The notes below the pieces were generated by a model. That model did no database searches. It was not told the DNA's origin and was given only the letters and a program-made list of their open reading frames with translations. Below are positions 10,401 through 22,900 of a stretch of 64,000 nt of DNA, piece by piece. A program made the translations under genes and the position numbers. Every line of letters starts with the position of its first letter. Position 1 is the stretch's first letter. The DNA lies in the NCBI GenBank assembly GCA_963969395.1, contig OZ017795.1:41645063-41709062 (forward strand). Reading direction: 5' to 3'. This stretch comes from Pseudoscleropodium purum. Lineage: Eukaryota > Streptophyta > Bryopsida > Hypnales > Brachytheciaceae.

Positions 10401-13400
10401 AACAACCTTTGGTTGCGGTGGCAAAAACAAGGTTGCCGTTGCATTTGTACAAAAGATAGAAGCATAAATATAGAAGTTCTATGTGTTTTTAGGACCCTAG
10501 ATCCTAAACCTACACAACAACCTTGCACTTGTTGTGAGATCTTCCTTTGAAAAGATATCATGTATACGTGGATATGAATTTGTTAGAACAATGTAGGGAA
10601 TAATAGAAAAAATGGTGAAAGTGAGATATTCTGATCTACCTGAAAGGGCATTTTTTGGAAAGATATCATATGTAGGCTTCAATTGTATTGTTCACATGAT
10701 GGAGAGAATGATAAGAGAAAAAGTGGTAAAATTATCAAATATAATTGTCAAAGGTGGCATGGATTTGTTCTTATTCCAATTTTTCATTTGTGTTTAAAAA
10801 AAATATTAACCCCAAAATATGTTACAATGCTAATACAAGTTGTGCATATTGTCTTCAAAATTGGTTTCTTTTCTAAATTGGAAGAAAACATTTGGTTTCC
10901 AAAAACTTAAACTTGAAAGCCATCTACATAGACACCTTTTCACTTGCCAAAAATAATCTCAAAGAATTATACAAAAAGTAGCCTCTTTTTCCAAATTACA
11001 CACCAAACAAGATGTCAAAGATGTCAAAGTCTAAGCTTATGTTCTATAATTAATAGAAGGTGATGGTAAAATGCAATTTGGAACCCCTATACAAGGTATA
11101 CTATTTTTGAGACAAGATTCTAGAGTCAAAATCACATAGTGTCCCCTTTACAACAATAAATTTAAGTAACTTCTTACAAAAAATCAAAAAAACTCTATCA
11201 CCTTTTTACACTCAAATAAAGACATATTGAGGCAATGTGAACCGCATTAGTGTGAAGAGTTCTTATGACAAAGATAAGTGCACTATGGAGACAGAGGCAA
11301 TGGAGCGGAAAAATTCGTATGGAGGAGCAACAATACAAAATCTTGGTCGACACCCCCAAAAGAATCGGATGCATTGTCCTTCTTGAGGTCGGAAAGAAGC
11401 TGTAGTCCAAATCAATCCAAACTCACCAAACTTGGCAATAGGGTTGAATTATTCCATGTTTTATTGTTGAGTTTCTAATGCACATAAAAACTCACTTTTT
11501 GTGAACTTGCCAATTATACAAACTTTTTAAATTTTGTGTGGCAGTGATTTTTGTCAATTTAATGTTACATTGGCATGATTTTCGTACTCTAATTGTGACG
11601 TAAGGTAACTACACCTAAAATTGCACAAATAAGAAATTCAACAAGGTTCCCATTTTTGTATTAAAAATATTTTCTTAGGATTTTGCTTGTAGTAAAAAGA
11701 GAATTATAGATTCTTTTAGAATACAATTTTTGGACACCATATGAATAAACTAAAATTTTTAAGAGTGCTAGAAAGTAACAATAGACTCTCATGAATTGTG
11801 GGATTTCATTTTAGGCAAAAATCTAGATTGATTCATTTAAGAAAGCAGTCAAGATGAGGTGGAGTTACTTTACATCTTGAATATAAAATTAAAATATGTA
11901 AATTCAATAGGAATAAAGCCTAATGAGTAATATGAGTGTATGTATTTCTTTAAAAGTCTTTGGTACTTAGCATATCAATAGTTTATTATAACTTGACTTC
12001 TAGCTATTGGCTATTAGTATTTGTATCAAGTAAAAGTCACCACTAGCATATTCAAAAAAGATTAGTAACTTAGTATAGATAAAAGCTAGAAGACTTATGA
12101 AAGTTCACATGCAAATTAGTCATTTACAAGATTGCTTAGATTTAATAGAAGATGCTTTCATCTTGAGCAATATTATAGTAATGGGTGCAAATCGAGTTGC
12201 ATCAATTTGCATGTCTTCTATTCATATGATTTGTGTTCGACTAATTCGTTGCTTGACATTATAAAATAGTTGAGTGTGCAAAAATAATATTTTGTTTGAG
12301 AGTACTACAAGCTTGTTGTTCTTGTCATTTTTTAAACAATTGATTATCACACTTCACTACTTGATTAATTGCTTTATTTTTAGGGTCACATAAAGATAAT
12401 AATAGTTCTTTCAAATCATCTTGTAAGCCTTTTTGAAATTGGTTTGTAAGTAGTTCTTTCTCCCAATTGGTATCACAAGCTAATTATTGGAATTCACATG
12501 TATATGTAGATGCAAAATGCAAGTGTTGTAGCAGCTGAATTGTAGTTGTTATTGAATGGATTTTATCATGCTCTTCAATAGCCTTTGCAATTGCCTCTAA
12601 AAACAATTCAAAATTGTTCAAGATTTGTGATCTTTTTTCAAATATAAAAGCAAATTAAGATAGAACTTGCATGTAAGCAAAGATTCAACTAGACCCACTT
12701 ATGACTCATAGGTAGCATTTAGGTTGAAAATAGTAATAAATTGGATTTGGTTGAGAAATTCTCAAATTTTGACCAAGTACCATCAAACTTCTTTAGAATG
12801 CTAATCTTTGGTTCTTTGAACTTTAGAATATTCAAATATATTAAGCAAATGGAATTTTTTCCTTGAAATGAGAACATCATTAAATCTCTAGATGAAAAAC
12901 CTTGAGGGGTGGTACTTGGCAATAATTGAGAAACTCTAGTATTGTAATCATTGTCAAATTTAATGATAAACCCTTTAATATGGTTGGTCTTCATTTATAA
13001 GGCCTTATTGACTCTTAGAACAGCATCCAACTTTGATTTGGGCAATCAACTATACCAATATCTACACCTCCTAACATCTTGATTTGCTTTGAAGAGAAAT
13101 AAAAATTCTATTGAAACAAACTCAATTTAAAGGTGAATAATCTACAACCTTTCAAATAATAAAATTCTTTTAGGAAAAAGGATAATCTACTTTCAACGAA
13201 GAAAGATCTCTAATGTGAAAACAATACTAGCTTAGAGAAGAATAGTTCACAACCTCTTAAATGCTTTAGTGCTTTCAAGAAGGGAGATAATCCACTTTCA
13301 GTCATTGAAAAAGACCACTTGAGATCTACTATTGTTAGTAGTAGGCTTGTCAAACGATCAAGAACACAAGAATTAGATAACAAGAAGTACAATACTATAC

Positions 13401-14126
13401 AAAAATAGCTCTTACAAAAGTATATTGCACTAGATTGATAGTTGGAGAAGATACAAGACAAGGCAATACTAAAGGATTGATCAAAAATTGGTGTTGCAAG
13501 ATTGAAGAGTTCCTTGTCTTGCCTCCTACTTATACAAGTGGTTGAAGTCCTCGAAAGGACTTCTAAAAGACTACAAAGCTTCCGAAAGTCTATAGAAGCT
13601 TTTGGGAGACTATAACAACCTTCAGAAGACCATGTATAATAACTTTAAGAAGACCATGGAAGCTTTCAAAGGATTGTAAAACTATCAAAAAGACTACAGA
13701 AGTGTCTAGAAGACTATAGAAGGCTCTACAATATATTAGAGAACTATCAAGGTATCTAGAAGGTGTTTGAATGTCCGTAACAGGGTAGTTGTAAGAAAGG
13801 GTGGTCCTATTTTCCATCACACTTTGAATTGCAAAGTTTAGTTTGGCCATAACATTTGGAGAATGAAGCTAATGTACTTGAATTTCTTTTTATTGAAGAT
13901 GAATAACTTGTTCTTAAAGAGGATTCTTAATTTTCAAAATTAAAATTTTTTTAATTAAATTTCAATTTAGCTAATATGTCACACTTTGCAATTTAGGGTT
14001 TTTTAATATTGTGGAGTACAAAAAATTAATGATGTAGAGCTTAAATATTAGTGAGATATTTCCACACTAGAGAGGCATATGCCTAAACAAAAAAACTTAA
14101 AAAAACATTGTTTTATGTCATTCACA
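10401..14126. other. Intergenic, no gene seen
   Basis: AT-rich DNA with scattered short frames and no recognisable protein. A TGGTATCA-like word near 12469 resembles an initiator-tRNA primer site, but no long terminal repeats or pol motifs accompany it. A repetitive AGAAG-rich block lies at 13530-13770 and is listed separately. Confidence 0.6.
13530..13770. repeat. Degenerate AGAAG/CTTC repeat block
   Basis: Words such as AGACTATAGAAG, GAAGCTTTTGG and CTTCAGAAGACC recur every 20-30 bp. Many place GAA and TTC in the alternating spacing of plant heat-shock elements. The block is too degenerate for a fixed unit. It could be a transposon regulatory region or simple repeat decay. Confidence 0.5.
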
Positions 14127-14353
14127 AACTATAAGAAACTAAAGTTTATCGATGTCAAAAGGAATGGATTTTAAGTGACGTTGAAAAAACAAACCATGTT
14201 TTTATGTCAACAATGATGTTTAATATAACATCAATGGATATCATTGTTGACATAAAAACATAGGGTTTTTTTTTTTATGTCACTTTGGATATCACCTAAA
14301 ATCCGTTTCTTTTGATGTCAATTCGTTACCAAAAACAAGGTTTTCTTATAGTG
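14127..14353. mobile_element. CACTA-type foldback MITE
   Basis: A 227-bp element whose two halves are imperfect reverse complements over about 100 bp. The right end is CTTATAGTG (complement CACTATAAG). The left end AACTATAAG is a mutated CACTA end. ACA flanks both sides (14124-14126 and 14354-14356), matching the 3-bp target duplication typical of CACTA (En/Spm) elements. It has no coding capacity and could be a passenger of a CACTA transposase such as the one at 37867-41891, though that link is inference. Confidence 0.8.
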
Positions 14354-14356
14354 ACA

Positions 14357-17302
14357 TGAATACAAACAGAGTACCCTTGAGCATGCACTTCTGAATAGTG
14401 AAGATGGTTTTGGCATCATTTTTTTATGAAATCTAATTACCATCAAATCCTTACAAATTTCCAATTTTTAGATTTCTTTTATTCATGATTTATTTATTTA
14501 TTATTAATTTATATTTCATTGTATCTATTTTCTATGACAATTTGGGATTTTTTTCAAATTGTATTATTTCAATATTTACAGGTACTCATAGTACTCAAAA
14601 TGGTATTCTTAGCTATCAATTTTTTTGATCTACAATTGAGATTGTTCTATTTTGTAGTACTCATACTACTTGTAGTATTAAGTGTAGAAACTACAATTTT
14701 GGCAAAACACTACAAAAAAATGGACACCCCCTCTTGCAACTACCCAACAACCACGTCTTCTATTCTCATTAGAATTCAAAGAACATTTTAAATTTTTTCA
14801 ACATGTAATTTTTGGATACCACATAAATAAACTATGAATTTTTAAACTATAGATTATAAATGCACCTATAACTATAAACTCTTGTTTTTAGAGAGTATAT
14901 ATTTTAATCAAAACATATAGAAGTGAATCACTTTTGCAACTTGCAACCAAGTTGAATTTAGGTATAGTTACCTTGTTACCACCTTTAGGCAATCATATAA
15001 ATTTATCCAATGATTATTCAAATGTAGAATTGGATTAGGTGTCATAGAACTACCTATATATATCCTTACAAATTGAAAAAATTACTTTAAAGTATTAAGA
15101 TAGTACCTTCATTAAATGTAGGCATAATGGAGTTTATTGTATACAAAAATGATATATTTTAGATGCATTAAAAGAATGAATAGGTTAGTTCTTCATTTCT
15201 ACTATTTTTTTCTAGGACTCATTCACTAGACACTTCGAATTTTAGAAGGCTCATGCATTTCTAGAGTAGTCTTGAAAGTCAATCACTAACCATTTTTGGG
15301 TCACTTTTAATCTTGATTGAAGGTCTCATACATTTCTAAAGTAATCTATGCCAATCCAACTAACACAATGATAGGAATAATTTTGGAAGGCACTACCCTC
15401 CATGACCAAAGTCCAAAAGGTCTAATAGATGACCCTATAAAGACGTTGCATACCAAAAAGGTTCAATAAATGACTTGAACCCTATTTATAGAAAAAAAAA
15501 TGCACCTATTGGTCTAACAATGAGAGTATTTTGGTGACTTACTTTGGTCATAGGGGCTTCCTCCTTTAAGGGTTAATCTTTTTTTTTCCTTGAAACACAT
15601 GGACAAATTCCATTGATAAAGAAAGAGTACACAGAACTAGAGGAGCAACTCCTTGGTGCAAATATTTTCATTTTCTAAGACATTTTAACTTTCTAGTTTT
15701 CCTTTTTTTTCTTAAAAGCTAAACGACAAGAGACAACATAAATGACCAGAATTTAAGGATTAATCTTCAATGAGCCTCCAGTGAGGACTTCATAAACAGT
15801 GAGAGAAAGCCACCATAAGTGAGAGAGACCTCCTAACAGTTATGAGCTATCAGGGCAACACACTTAGAAATTCACAACAAATCCATACTTTCACTTCCAT
15901 TCCTTCTCTTCAAAATAATTGATTCGTGGTTTCTCCATGTATCGTTATCACTTCAGATAACTCCAAGCATTCCTACTTTAATGGCTTGGAATCTAAATGG
16001 GTGCCTGTACCTGCAAACGATGAAAGTGCTGGCTCAATTTAAGGCATTGAAATTCTCGTTGACTGCACGTTGTCAATATTTCCCGGTTGCTTACTCGTAG
16101 TGTTGGCTGTTCATTAGACTGTTCTTGAGCTGAAACTACAGAGATGGACCTTGGCGGAGATTGAATATGTTTAGTCACTATTGATTATACAGCCTAGAAA
16201 GTTGTAGAATGTGGTTGGCATAATTAGCACAGCTTCTCTCTTATTTTCTTCAAATTTGATCTACCTTGCCACCAATGCCAGAATAGTAATGTCCAAAATC
16301 CTAGTATCTTTCAATGCACTTGTCAATTTTCATACATAATTTGTACAAACCTACAGATATGAATGCTAACTGCAAAATTTCTCAAAGATTTGCACATGAA
16401 TTGATTGGAAAACATCTGGAAATTGTCTGGAAAACATGTTCATCAAAACATAACATTATTCAATTATAGGTAAAAAAAGAAGAGGAAGAATATTCTATCA
16501 ATGGCTTCCAAGATGATACAGGTTTGTAATGACTTTCGTAGGGTCTTTATACTACTTTGCATTTCTTTTGTGGTGTTGATGTTCTACATAATCAACGGAA
16601 GGCAATTCACTCCCTCGGAGGCAGTTGCTTCTTCACTAGTCATATTCATTTGTAGCATTGTTACTTTTATGAGAATTAGGTTATAGTTTTGCCTCCATTT
16701 AAGAATGTTGCACAACAATGTATGGTATTTGCATCCAAAATCACCACCTCAAATGTACAAACTGCATTCAGGGTGACAATTCTGGGTAAACACACCTGAC
16801 ACATTCAATGTGTCGGTGCATGTAGAGTGAATCTTGAAGAAGAAAAAGGACCCCAAACTGAGAACATGGTACAAAAGCTACATATTGAAGTTGTGGTGGT
16901 TAATTGAAAGATGGTCATTCAACTTTGTAACAATGTTCAGCTGGTGACATGTTTGTAGGATCAAATTTTTCCAATGTTAACACCAAAGATTGGCAACTAT
17001 TCAATTGATCTCTTCAAGTGGATTCAATTGACCCCGGAGGAGGGTGGAAAATTTCTAATGGGGTACACGGATTTGGTGTAGAACATATTTCTAAAATTTG
17101 CTGTGGCACATCATTATTACGTCTGTTTCATTGTTTCTGATAGCACAAAGGACTCTGCGATTATTGGATTAGAATCTCAGTGCCCAATTACTTTGTTTTT
17201 CAGTTCCGAGAGAAATCCAATAGTGCTTGGATCTGGTTGTTCTTCCTTGCCCTTGTGGAGACATTCTCGGTCTTTCAATATGCTCAGCTTTTGAGCCTCC
17301 GT
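14357..17302. other. Intergenic, no confirmed gene
   Basis: Mostly AT-rich. A single TTTAAGGGTTAA end-like motif sits near 15564 without a partner. A small plus frame at 16501-16686 encodes a 61-residue peptide with a hydrophobic span (FILLCISFVVLMFYII), preceded by an A-rich leader, but no homology is recognised. The minus strand at 15993-16178 is open for 61 codons with no recognisable content. Confidence 0.5.
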
Positions 17303-18299
17303 TTACCAACCTCCAGGAACTTTCATACCTGCAGGAAGCAGTGAGCTCAAACAAGTCAGAAGAAATTTCCACCTGGAACAGACAAAATGTACTGTACATC
17401 TCCAAAATCAATATGTATGTATGTGGAAGAAACTGTTTCAGAATATCTACCAAAAAAAGCTTTGACTCTTCCAAACTTTTGCAAATGTTATCCAAATGTC
17501 ATGTTCTTTGGTGCATTGAAACCTCCTTTCACTTGCCAACGAAAAAATATGGAAATTTAACTAGTCTGACGATAGGCAAGAACTAGGCAAGAAGCGGCGG
17601 TTTGGGGGGTAGTGGGGTACCCACCTTACATGTGCTTACAACATGCTATCAATGACATCCCACTGTCATTCCTAGTGCTGTTCCGTATGTTTCTTCACTT
17701 GCATATATCAAAAAGTAATTCAAACATGTATTTTTTTAATGTCAAACTCAAACTAGTTTGGGCAAGTGGTCCTCAAACTACAGAACAAGAGGCGAGACAA
17801 GAGGCTCTGACATACTGTAACATTGACTTGCTTTTCAAGTGGCAACTTACTCAAAGACGTTTGCGCGTGCACTAAGTAGCGGTTTTGTCAATGGAAGGCC
17901 TCCCCCTGCCCTCACAGTCCAGTCCAGACCCAATTCAAAAAGCATTGCAAGAGGAGGAGAGGAATGGACTCACTCACCGTTGCAGGTCTCATGCCACGGC
18001 ACCGGAATGCCGCATCGGTTGGGCATGCCGATGGCATATTGCGGAAGAACTCCGTACTCGCGTGCCACTTGCGAGGTCATCAACGAGCAAAGACACTGCG
18101 AACCCACCACCCCGTCTCCCAACGACGCCAGCGAGTTGCAGCAAGCGCGGCTGGGCACTTGCACGGACTTGGAATACGCCAAGCACGAAGCCAGTGCGTA
18201 GATATTGCATGCGGAGCTCTCGGCTGACTGGGCTCCCGAGCTCCAGGTCGTGAGAAACAGCAGCGCGCATGCCACGACGTGGGGTCGTCGTCCTGCCAT
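17303..18299 (-). CDS. Non-specific lipid-transfer protein (8-Cys, secreted)
   Basis: Two exons, 18299-17978 and 17328-17303, join at phase 1 to give 115 residues. The donor is AACG|GTGAGT and the acceptor CTGCAG|GTATGA. Residues 1-27 form a signal peptide (VVACALLFLTTW core). The mature part has the full eight-cysteine pattern: C31, C39, C53-C54, C69-x-C71, C96, C106. The tail is NGMKVPGGW. Proteins of this fold bind lipids in a hydrophobic cavity held by four disulphides and act in the apoplast, for example in cuticle or sporoderm lipid deposition. The coding exon is much GC-richer than its surroundings. The second exon codes only eight whole residues and is inferred from splice sites and the VPGG ending; if wrong, the protein ends within the intron at residue 109. 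Confidence 0.85.
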
Positions 18300-19907
18300 T
18301 GAATTCCTGGGGCGTTCTCAAACAATCAGGAAACGCAAGCTAAGATAGCTGTAGAAATATGGGCTGCACTAGATCTTTGTTACAAGTCGGTTTGTGGAAG
18401 ATTGGAATGCCGTGAGGAAACTTGGGAGAAGGGAACCACAGGATGTGCTGTGCTGTGGTAGGTGAGTCATAGATGGGCCAATTTGTTGAAAGAGGATTTC
18501 ATGTTGATTCAAAATCACGATTTTCAGGGGAAGTGACTGGTACCGTCTAGAAGTTATGAAACTGTTGGACAATGGTGCTCATGGTTTCTGCGCGTTGACT
18601 GTAAGCAAAGCTTCAGTTGGAGTGATGGTACACAAGCAGGTCAAACCTGTAACAAAGGCTAATGTCCAACACCTACCCATTTGAGAAGAACGCCTTGAAA
18701 TGAATGCAAAGGTGGGAGCACCTAACTTAATTGCAGCATATACCGTTCTCCAACACCTGAAAAATGGCCTGAAAAATGGCCTTGAATGCAGGTTTTTTGA
18801 ATTTTTTGAATTTTTTTGGAATCAAAAGAAATGAAATTTCATTGCAAAGGGCAAAACACAAGCCTGTCAGCCACAGATGACTGGACAGGAAGGAACCAAG
18901 ACATAAAAAAGCAAGAGTTTGTTTTCTCATTTATTTTAAGTAATGCAGAAAATGATCTTCATTGGAGTAATGAATCTATTTACATCCACAGAAATGAATG
19001 AACTTATAATATATGGACAACATTTTATTTACTCATCCAAAAGAGAGTACATTCATCCAAAATATAGTAATATTGTTTGAAGATTTGGTAGCATTTTGCA
19101 ATTTCATTCATTGAAAATAAAAGAATATCTTGTCAAGTACTCCCTACAAAAAAATTTGTAGCAAAAATTCATTCAAATCCCCCTTGCTTGAATGAACACT
19201 TTTATAACTCAAAACCATTACATTTTTACAAAAACAACCAATGAGAGGTGACATGAGTTTTTTTGAAGCAACCAATGAGAGTTGAGACATTTTGTACTTC
19301 AAGAGTGTTCATTCAAGAGAAGTCTAATGTTATATATAGGCTATCCTATATTCTCAACTTTGGAAATTTGCAAAATCAGGAAACCATTTGAATTGCATTT
19401 CTCTTGCATTTGCTAACAATTTCATCAATTGTCTTTGGTCATTCAACCTTTGAAGTAGTAAGAATTGAAATAGACTGACTTTTAGACGTTGTTACCTTAG
19501 ATTGAAGTGGTAGCCCACTAATCATGATGAAAGTAAACACGATATAGATGGTGGTTTCTATTGTAGATGAAAAGATGCATGACTAAGGAGACTATGCTAC
19601 ATGCGCCAACTTATATATGTAAAAATGGACTTTTTGCTAGAATTGTATGGCTCATTTATTACTTCCACAAATGTTGTTTACTAATACATAAATGCCAAGT
19701 CTTCATTTTGCAAGAAATGTCTACATTTTTTAGAGCAAACTACCATTCCTTCTCGCATTGAAAAATGAATTTATGAGTTTTTCAAAGTCAAAATTGCCTT
19801 TACTAAATTGATGTTTTCCATTCTACTTGAGAAGGGAGAAAATTCCATTGAGGAGTAGCTTTGCTTTGTTGTCAAACAAAAAGTAATCAAATAACTTGAG
19901 TTCTATA
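18300..19907. other. Upstream of the LTP gene; intergenic
   Basis: The first 100-400 bp presumably include the promoter and 5' leader of the minus-strand lipid-transfer gene. No clear TATA box was fixed. The rest is AT-rich with ATTCAT-rich stretches (19020-19200) and no recognisable gene. Confidence 0.5.
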
Positions 19908-20558
19908 TTAACCCCTAAATGCCCAAGGCTTGTTTTGAGCTCCTTGAAATTTGCTCTAAATTGAATAAAATGCCAACATTTTGATAAATTGCATCAATTT
20001 TTTTTGAATTATAACTATACAAATTCAAACTAGACATGTTAGAGATCTCTTAGGGAAAAAAAAAACATCACTTATAAAGGGAAAGATTACAATGCTTGAC
20101 CATGAGGGTGTTAAAACTACAAAAGTGATATGAAGTCTTTAAATCCTCTTTTCACAAGTCAAATCTAAAAAGTCGGTGACCAAAAAAATATGAGGTTAAA
20201 GGGTCTAATATGTATAACCCCAATCCATTTATGGCTTCTTAAAATCTACTCTATAATTCTTTTAAGTGAATTTTGAATGTGATTTTTTCCCCCAAATCTA
20301 GCTAGTGTATTTGAGGCTCATTTCCAAGAGCTCTCAATAGTATGGGAAGTCAAGATTGCAATAGGTACCCTTACACAAAATCTTGAATAGAAAAATCACT
20401 ATCATTATTTTCAAGATCGAATTTTTGATGCTAAACTAGACTTCAAGAGGAACTTTTTTTGAATGTAAATTATTAGAAATAGCAATTCAATTAGGTTCTA
20501 TTTAACTTCAAAGTTTTGCAAACACCAAGTGTTGGTATTTGGGGCATTTAGGGATTAA
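19908..20558. mobile_element. TTAA element, family A, complete, reverse orientation
   Basis: A 651-bp element with TTAA at 19908-19911 and 20555-20558. Its ends are TTAACCCCTAAATGCCC and the complement of TTAATCCCTAAATGCCCC. The interior is the reverse complement of the copies at 3798-4707 and 4704-5348. No reading frame is present. Confidence 0.85.
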
Positions 20559-21479
20559 AAATGGTACCCCAAAAATTAGAAATGTGTCAGAGGTCCAACA
20601 CAATTGAATATAGGTTCATTTTATAAGGTAGATACTTCATAAGATCAAGTTGTTCTAAAAGTAGTAAAAGGCTTGAGATAGGCCTAAAATTAAGTGTTTG
20701 TGTAGTAGTTGACAAGTCAAAGTCTATTTGTATTTATATTTAAGAAAAGCTATAAATAATACTTCAAAACAAAATTAACTTACATACATTGTATTTGAAA
20801 GATACTTGTTTTATTGTAATTCGTAAAATTATAGACATGACCCATTGAACTCTTTTATTTTCTACTCATCATGATCACCTTTAGAATACAAATACATCTA
20901 ATGAATAACCACTTGGATCAAAAAAAACAATATGGACATATGGTTATCATTTGAATGGGCAGTATGGAAATTGTAGCTATTTTTGCTATTTTAAATTTTT
21001 GATTTGGAATTTTTTTATATATTGTTTTCTTCTATATTTTAAATGTTTTTGAATTGTGTCTCTTTTAACTCACAGTCAAATTTAATATTTGGAGTAATAG
21101 TTTTAGGCATACAATCATAGTCTAAAGTTTCAAAGTTCTAAGTGAATGAAATGAAGTTGGGCATTCATTAAAGTATTTTACTTTAACTCACTAAATTATG
21201 TAAAATAGAACTAAAATTAATTACTTTAGTAAGGTGAAACTAAAGTTTAGTAGCTCAATAAAGTAAAATAAAGACATTTATTAAAGTTAAAAAAATTGAG
21301 ACTACCATATATATATATAAGCCAACTTTTCAAAGTGAAGGTTCTTAAATTGTATGTTTGACATATATTATATATTTAAAGGAATATTTTGTCTCTTCTT
21401 TGGATTGCTAATATACTTGTTTTTTTTAAATATCTTTTAAATTCTCTAAATTATATTATAGAACAAAGGGAGTTTTGAA
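20559..21479. other. Intergenic upstream of the repeat-protein gene
   Basis: AT-rich. A TATATATATATAAG stretch at about 21309-21322 could serve as a TATA region for the gene starting at 21480, some 160 bp downstream. Nothing else was recognised. Confidence 0.4.
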
Positions 21480-22742
21480 ATGGAAAATAATAATGAAGAT
21501 GCAACATTTGACCTAAGTGGTGTGGAACAACAAGAAGTTAGGCATAATGAAGACAATGAAAATGTCCAAAATGACGAGATGAATATTGATAGTCTAACGT
21601 TAGAGCCAAATACAATGACAAGAATACATGCTCCTTCTATAAGCCAAGCTCATTATTTATTTCTAGCCTTACAAGAATTAGAAAGGGTTATATTGCATAT
21701 GAATCTTGATCAAGATCTCAATGAGGATTTTCACCATGACAACAATCACAATGATCTCTATGAGGCACCACGTCTTGTTACTAACCATATCAATGGTCAA
21801 AATAGTCACAATGAAGAAGTTAGTTTGAATCATGGCAATGACAATATTGATGAAGATCCGGTTGAGTTAGAATTCCCTAATCAAGGCAATATTTGTGGCA
21901 CAAATTTCCATTATAATATTGCTAGACTTTCAAGGTTTAGGTATCAACATCTCCTACACAATAGGAGGTTTAGTATGGATCACAATTATATTCATGGTGG
22001 TCAATATTTCCAATGGAGACGGCAAGCTATGATGGATCAAAATCGTATTCATGGTGGTCAATATTTTCTACAAAGAGGGCAGGCTAATATGGATCAAAAT
22101 TGTATTCATGGTGATCAAAATTTCCTACAAAATGAGCGGGCTATAATCCATCAAAATCGTATTCATCGTGTTCAATATCTCCAACAGAGAGTGCAGGCTA
22201 TTCTAGATCAACATCATGTTCTTCTTATTCAACATCATGTTCAACATCATGTTCGTCGTGTTCAACATCATGTTCTTCTTGTTCAACATCATGTTTATTG
22301 TGTTCAACATCATATTCGTCGTGTTCAACATAATGTTCGTCGTGTTCAACATAATGTTCGTTGTGTTCAACATCTCCTGTGGAGAGAGCGGGCTATTATA
22401 GAACAAAATCATATTTGTCGTGTTCGTCATGTTCAACATCTCCTACAAAGTAGGAGGTTTAGTATGGATCACAATTATGTTCATGGTGGTCAATATTTCC
22501 AATGGAGACGGCAGGCTATGATGGATCAAAATCGTATTCATGGTGGTCAATATTTTCTACAAAGAGGGCGGGCTAATATGGATCAAAATTGTATTCATGG
22601 TGATCAAAATTTCCTACAAAATGAGCGGGCTATGATCCATCAAAATCGTATTCATGGTGTTCAATATCTCCTACAGAGAGCGCGGGCTATCATTGATCAA
22701 CATCATGTTCATCATGTTCAACATCTCCTACATAGAGAATAA
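21480..22742 (+). CDS. Unknown His/Gln-rich tandem-repeat protein
   Basis: An uninterrupted 420-codon frame starting ATGGAAAATAAT. Residues 1-150 are acidic and Asn-rich, with no signal peptide or membrane span. The rest is internal repeats. A unit of about 19 residues like MDQNRIHGGQYFLQRGQAN recurs. It is broken by a run of 7-residue units like RRVQHHV (about residues 245-300), and then the 19-residue array repeats almost exactly (about residues 325-400). The DNA repeats are nearly identical, pointing to recent expansion. Repeat remnants continue past the stop to about 22900 in another frame, so the frame was once longer and was cut by a small indel at about 22740. I recognise no family. 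The His density could allow metal binding. Expression is unproven. Confidence 0.55.
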   Translation: MENNNEDATFDLSGVEQQEVRHNEDNENVQNDEMNIDSLTLEPNTMTRIHAPSISQAHYLFLALQELERVILHMNLDQDLNEDFHHDNNHNDLYEAPRLVTNHINGQNSHNEEVSLNHGNDNIDEDPVELEFPNQGNICGTNFHYNIARLSRFRYQHLLHNRRFSMDHNYIHGGQYFQWRRQAMMDQNRIHGGQYFLQRGQANMDQNCIHGDQNFLQNERAIIHQNRIHRVQYLQQRVQAILDQHHVLLIQHHVQHHVRRVQHHVLLVQHHVYCVQHHIRRVQHNVRRVQHNVRCVQHLLWRERAIIEQNHICRVRHVQHLLQSRRFSMDHNYVHGGQYFQWRRQAMMDQNRIHGGQYFLQRGRANMDQNCIHGDQNFLQNERAMIHQNRIHGVQYLLQRARAIIDQHHVHHVQHLLHRE

Positions 22743-22900
22743 GGTTTAGTATGGATCACAATTGTGTTCATGGTGGTCAATATTTCCAATGGAGAGGGTA
22801 GGCTACGATGGATCAAAATCATGTTCATGGTGATCAATATTTTCTACAAAGAGGGCAGGCTAATATGGATCAAAATTGTGTTCATGGTGATCAAAAAATT
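22743..22900 (+). repeat. Out-of-frame remnant of the 57-bp repeat array
   Basis: Three more ATGGATCAAAAT..CATGGTGGTCAA-type units continue directly after the stop codon of the repeat protein. They are shifted relative to its frame because the AGGAGGTTTAGT junction found in earlier units reads AATAAGGTTTAGT here. This shows that the array was truncated by a small deletion. Confidence 0.8.

Noticed and set aside
10612..10797. 61-codon frame after the P450 relic as a real small gene
   Set aside because: It overlaps other chance frames, has no recognisable content, and its composition matches the intergenic DNA.
12460..12480. TGGTATCA-like word as an LTR-retrotransposon primer-binding site
   Set aside because: No flanking long terminal repeats, polypurine tract or gag-pol motifs were found around it.
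14708..14720. CACTACAAAAAAA as a second CACTA element terminus
   Set aside because: No complementary TTTTGTAGTG end with a 3-bp duplication was found nearby.
22203..22439. Minus-strand MLNTTN-repeat frame
   Set aside because: The 21-bp repeat is open in several frames; only the plus frame continues into non-repeat protein at its N-terminus.
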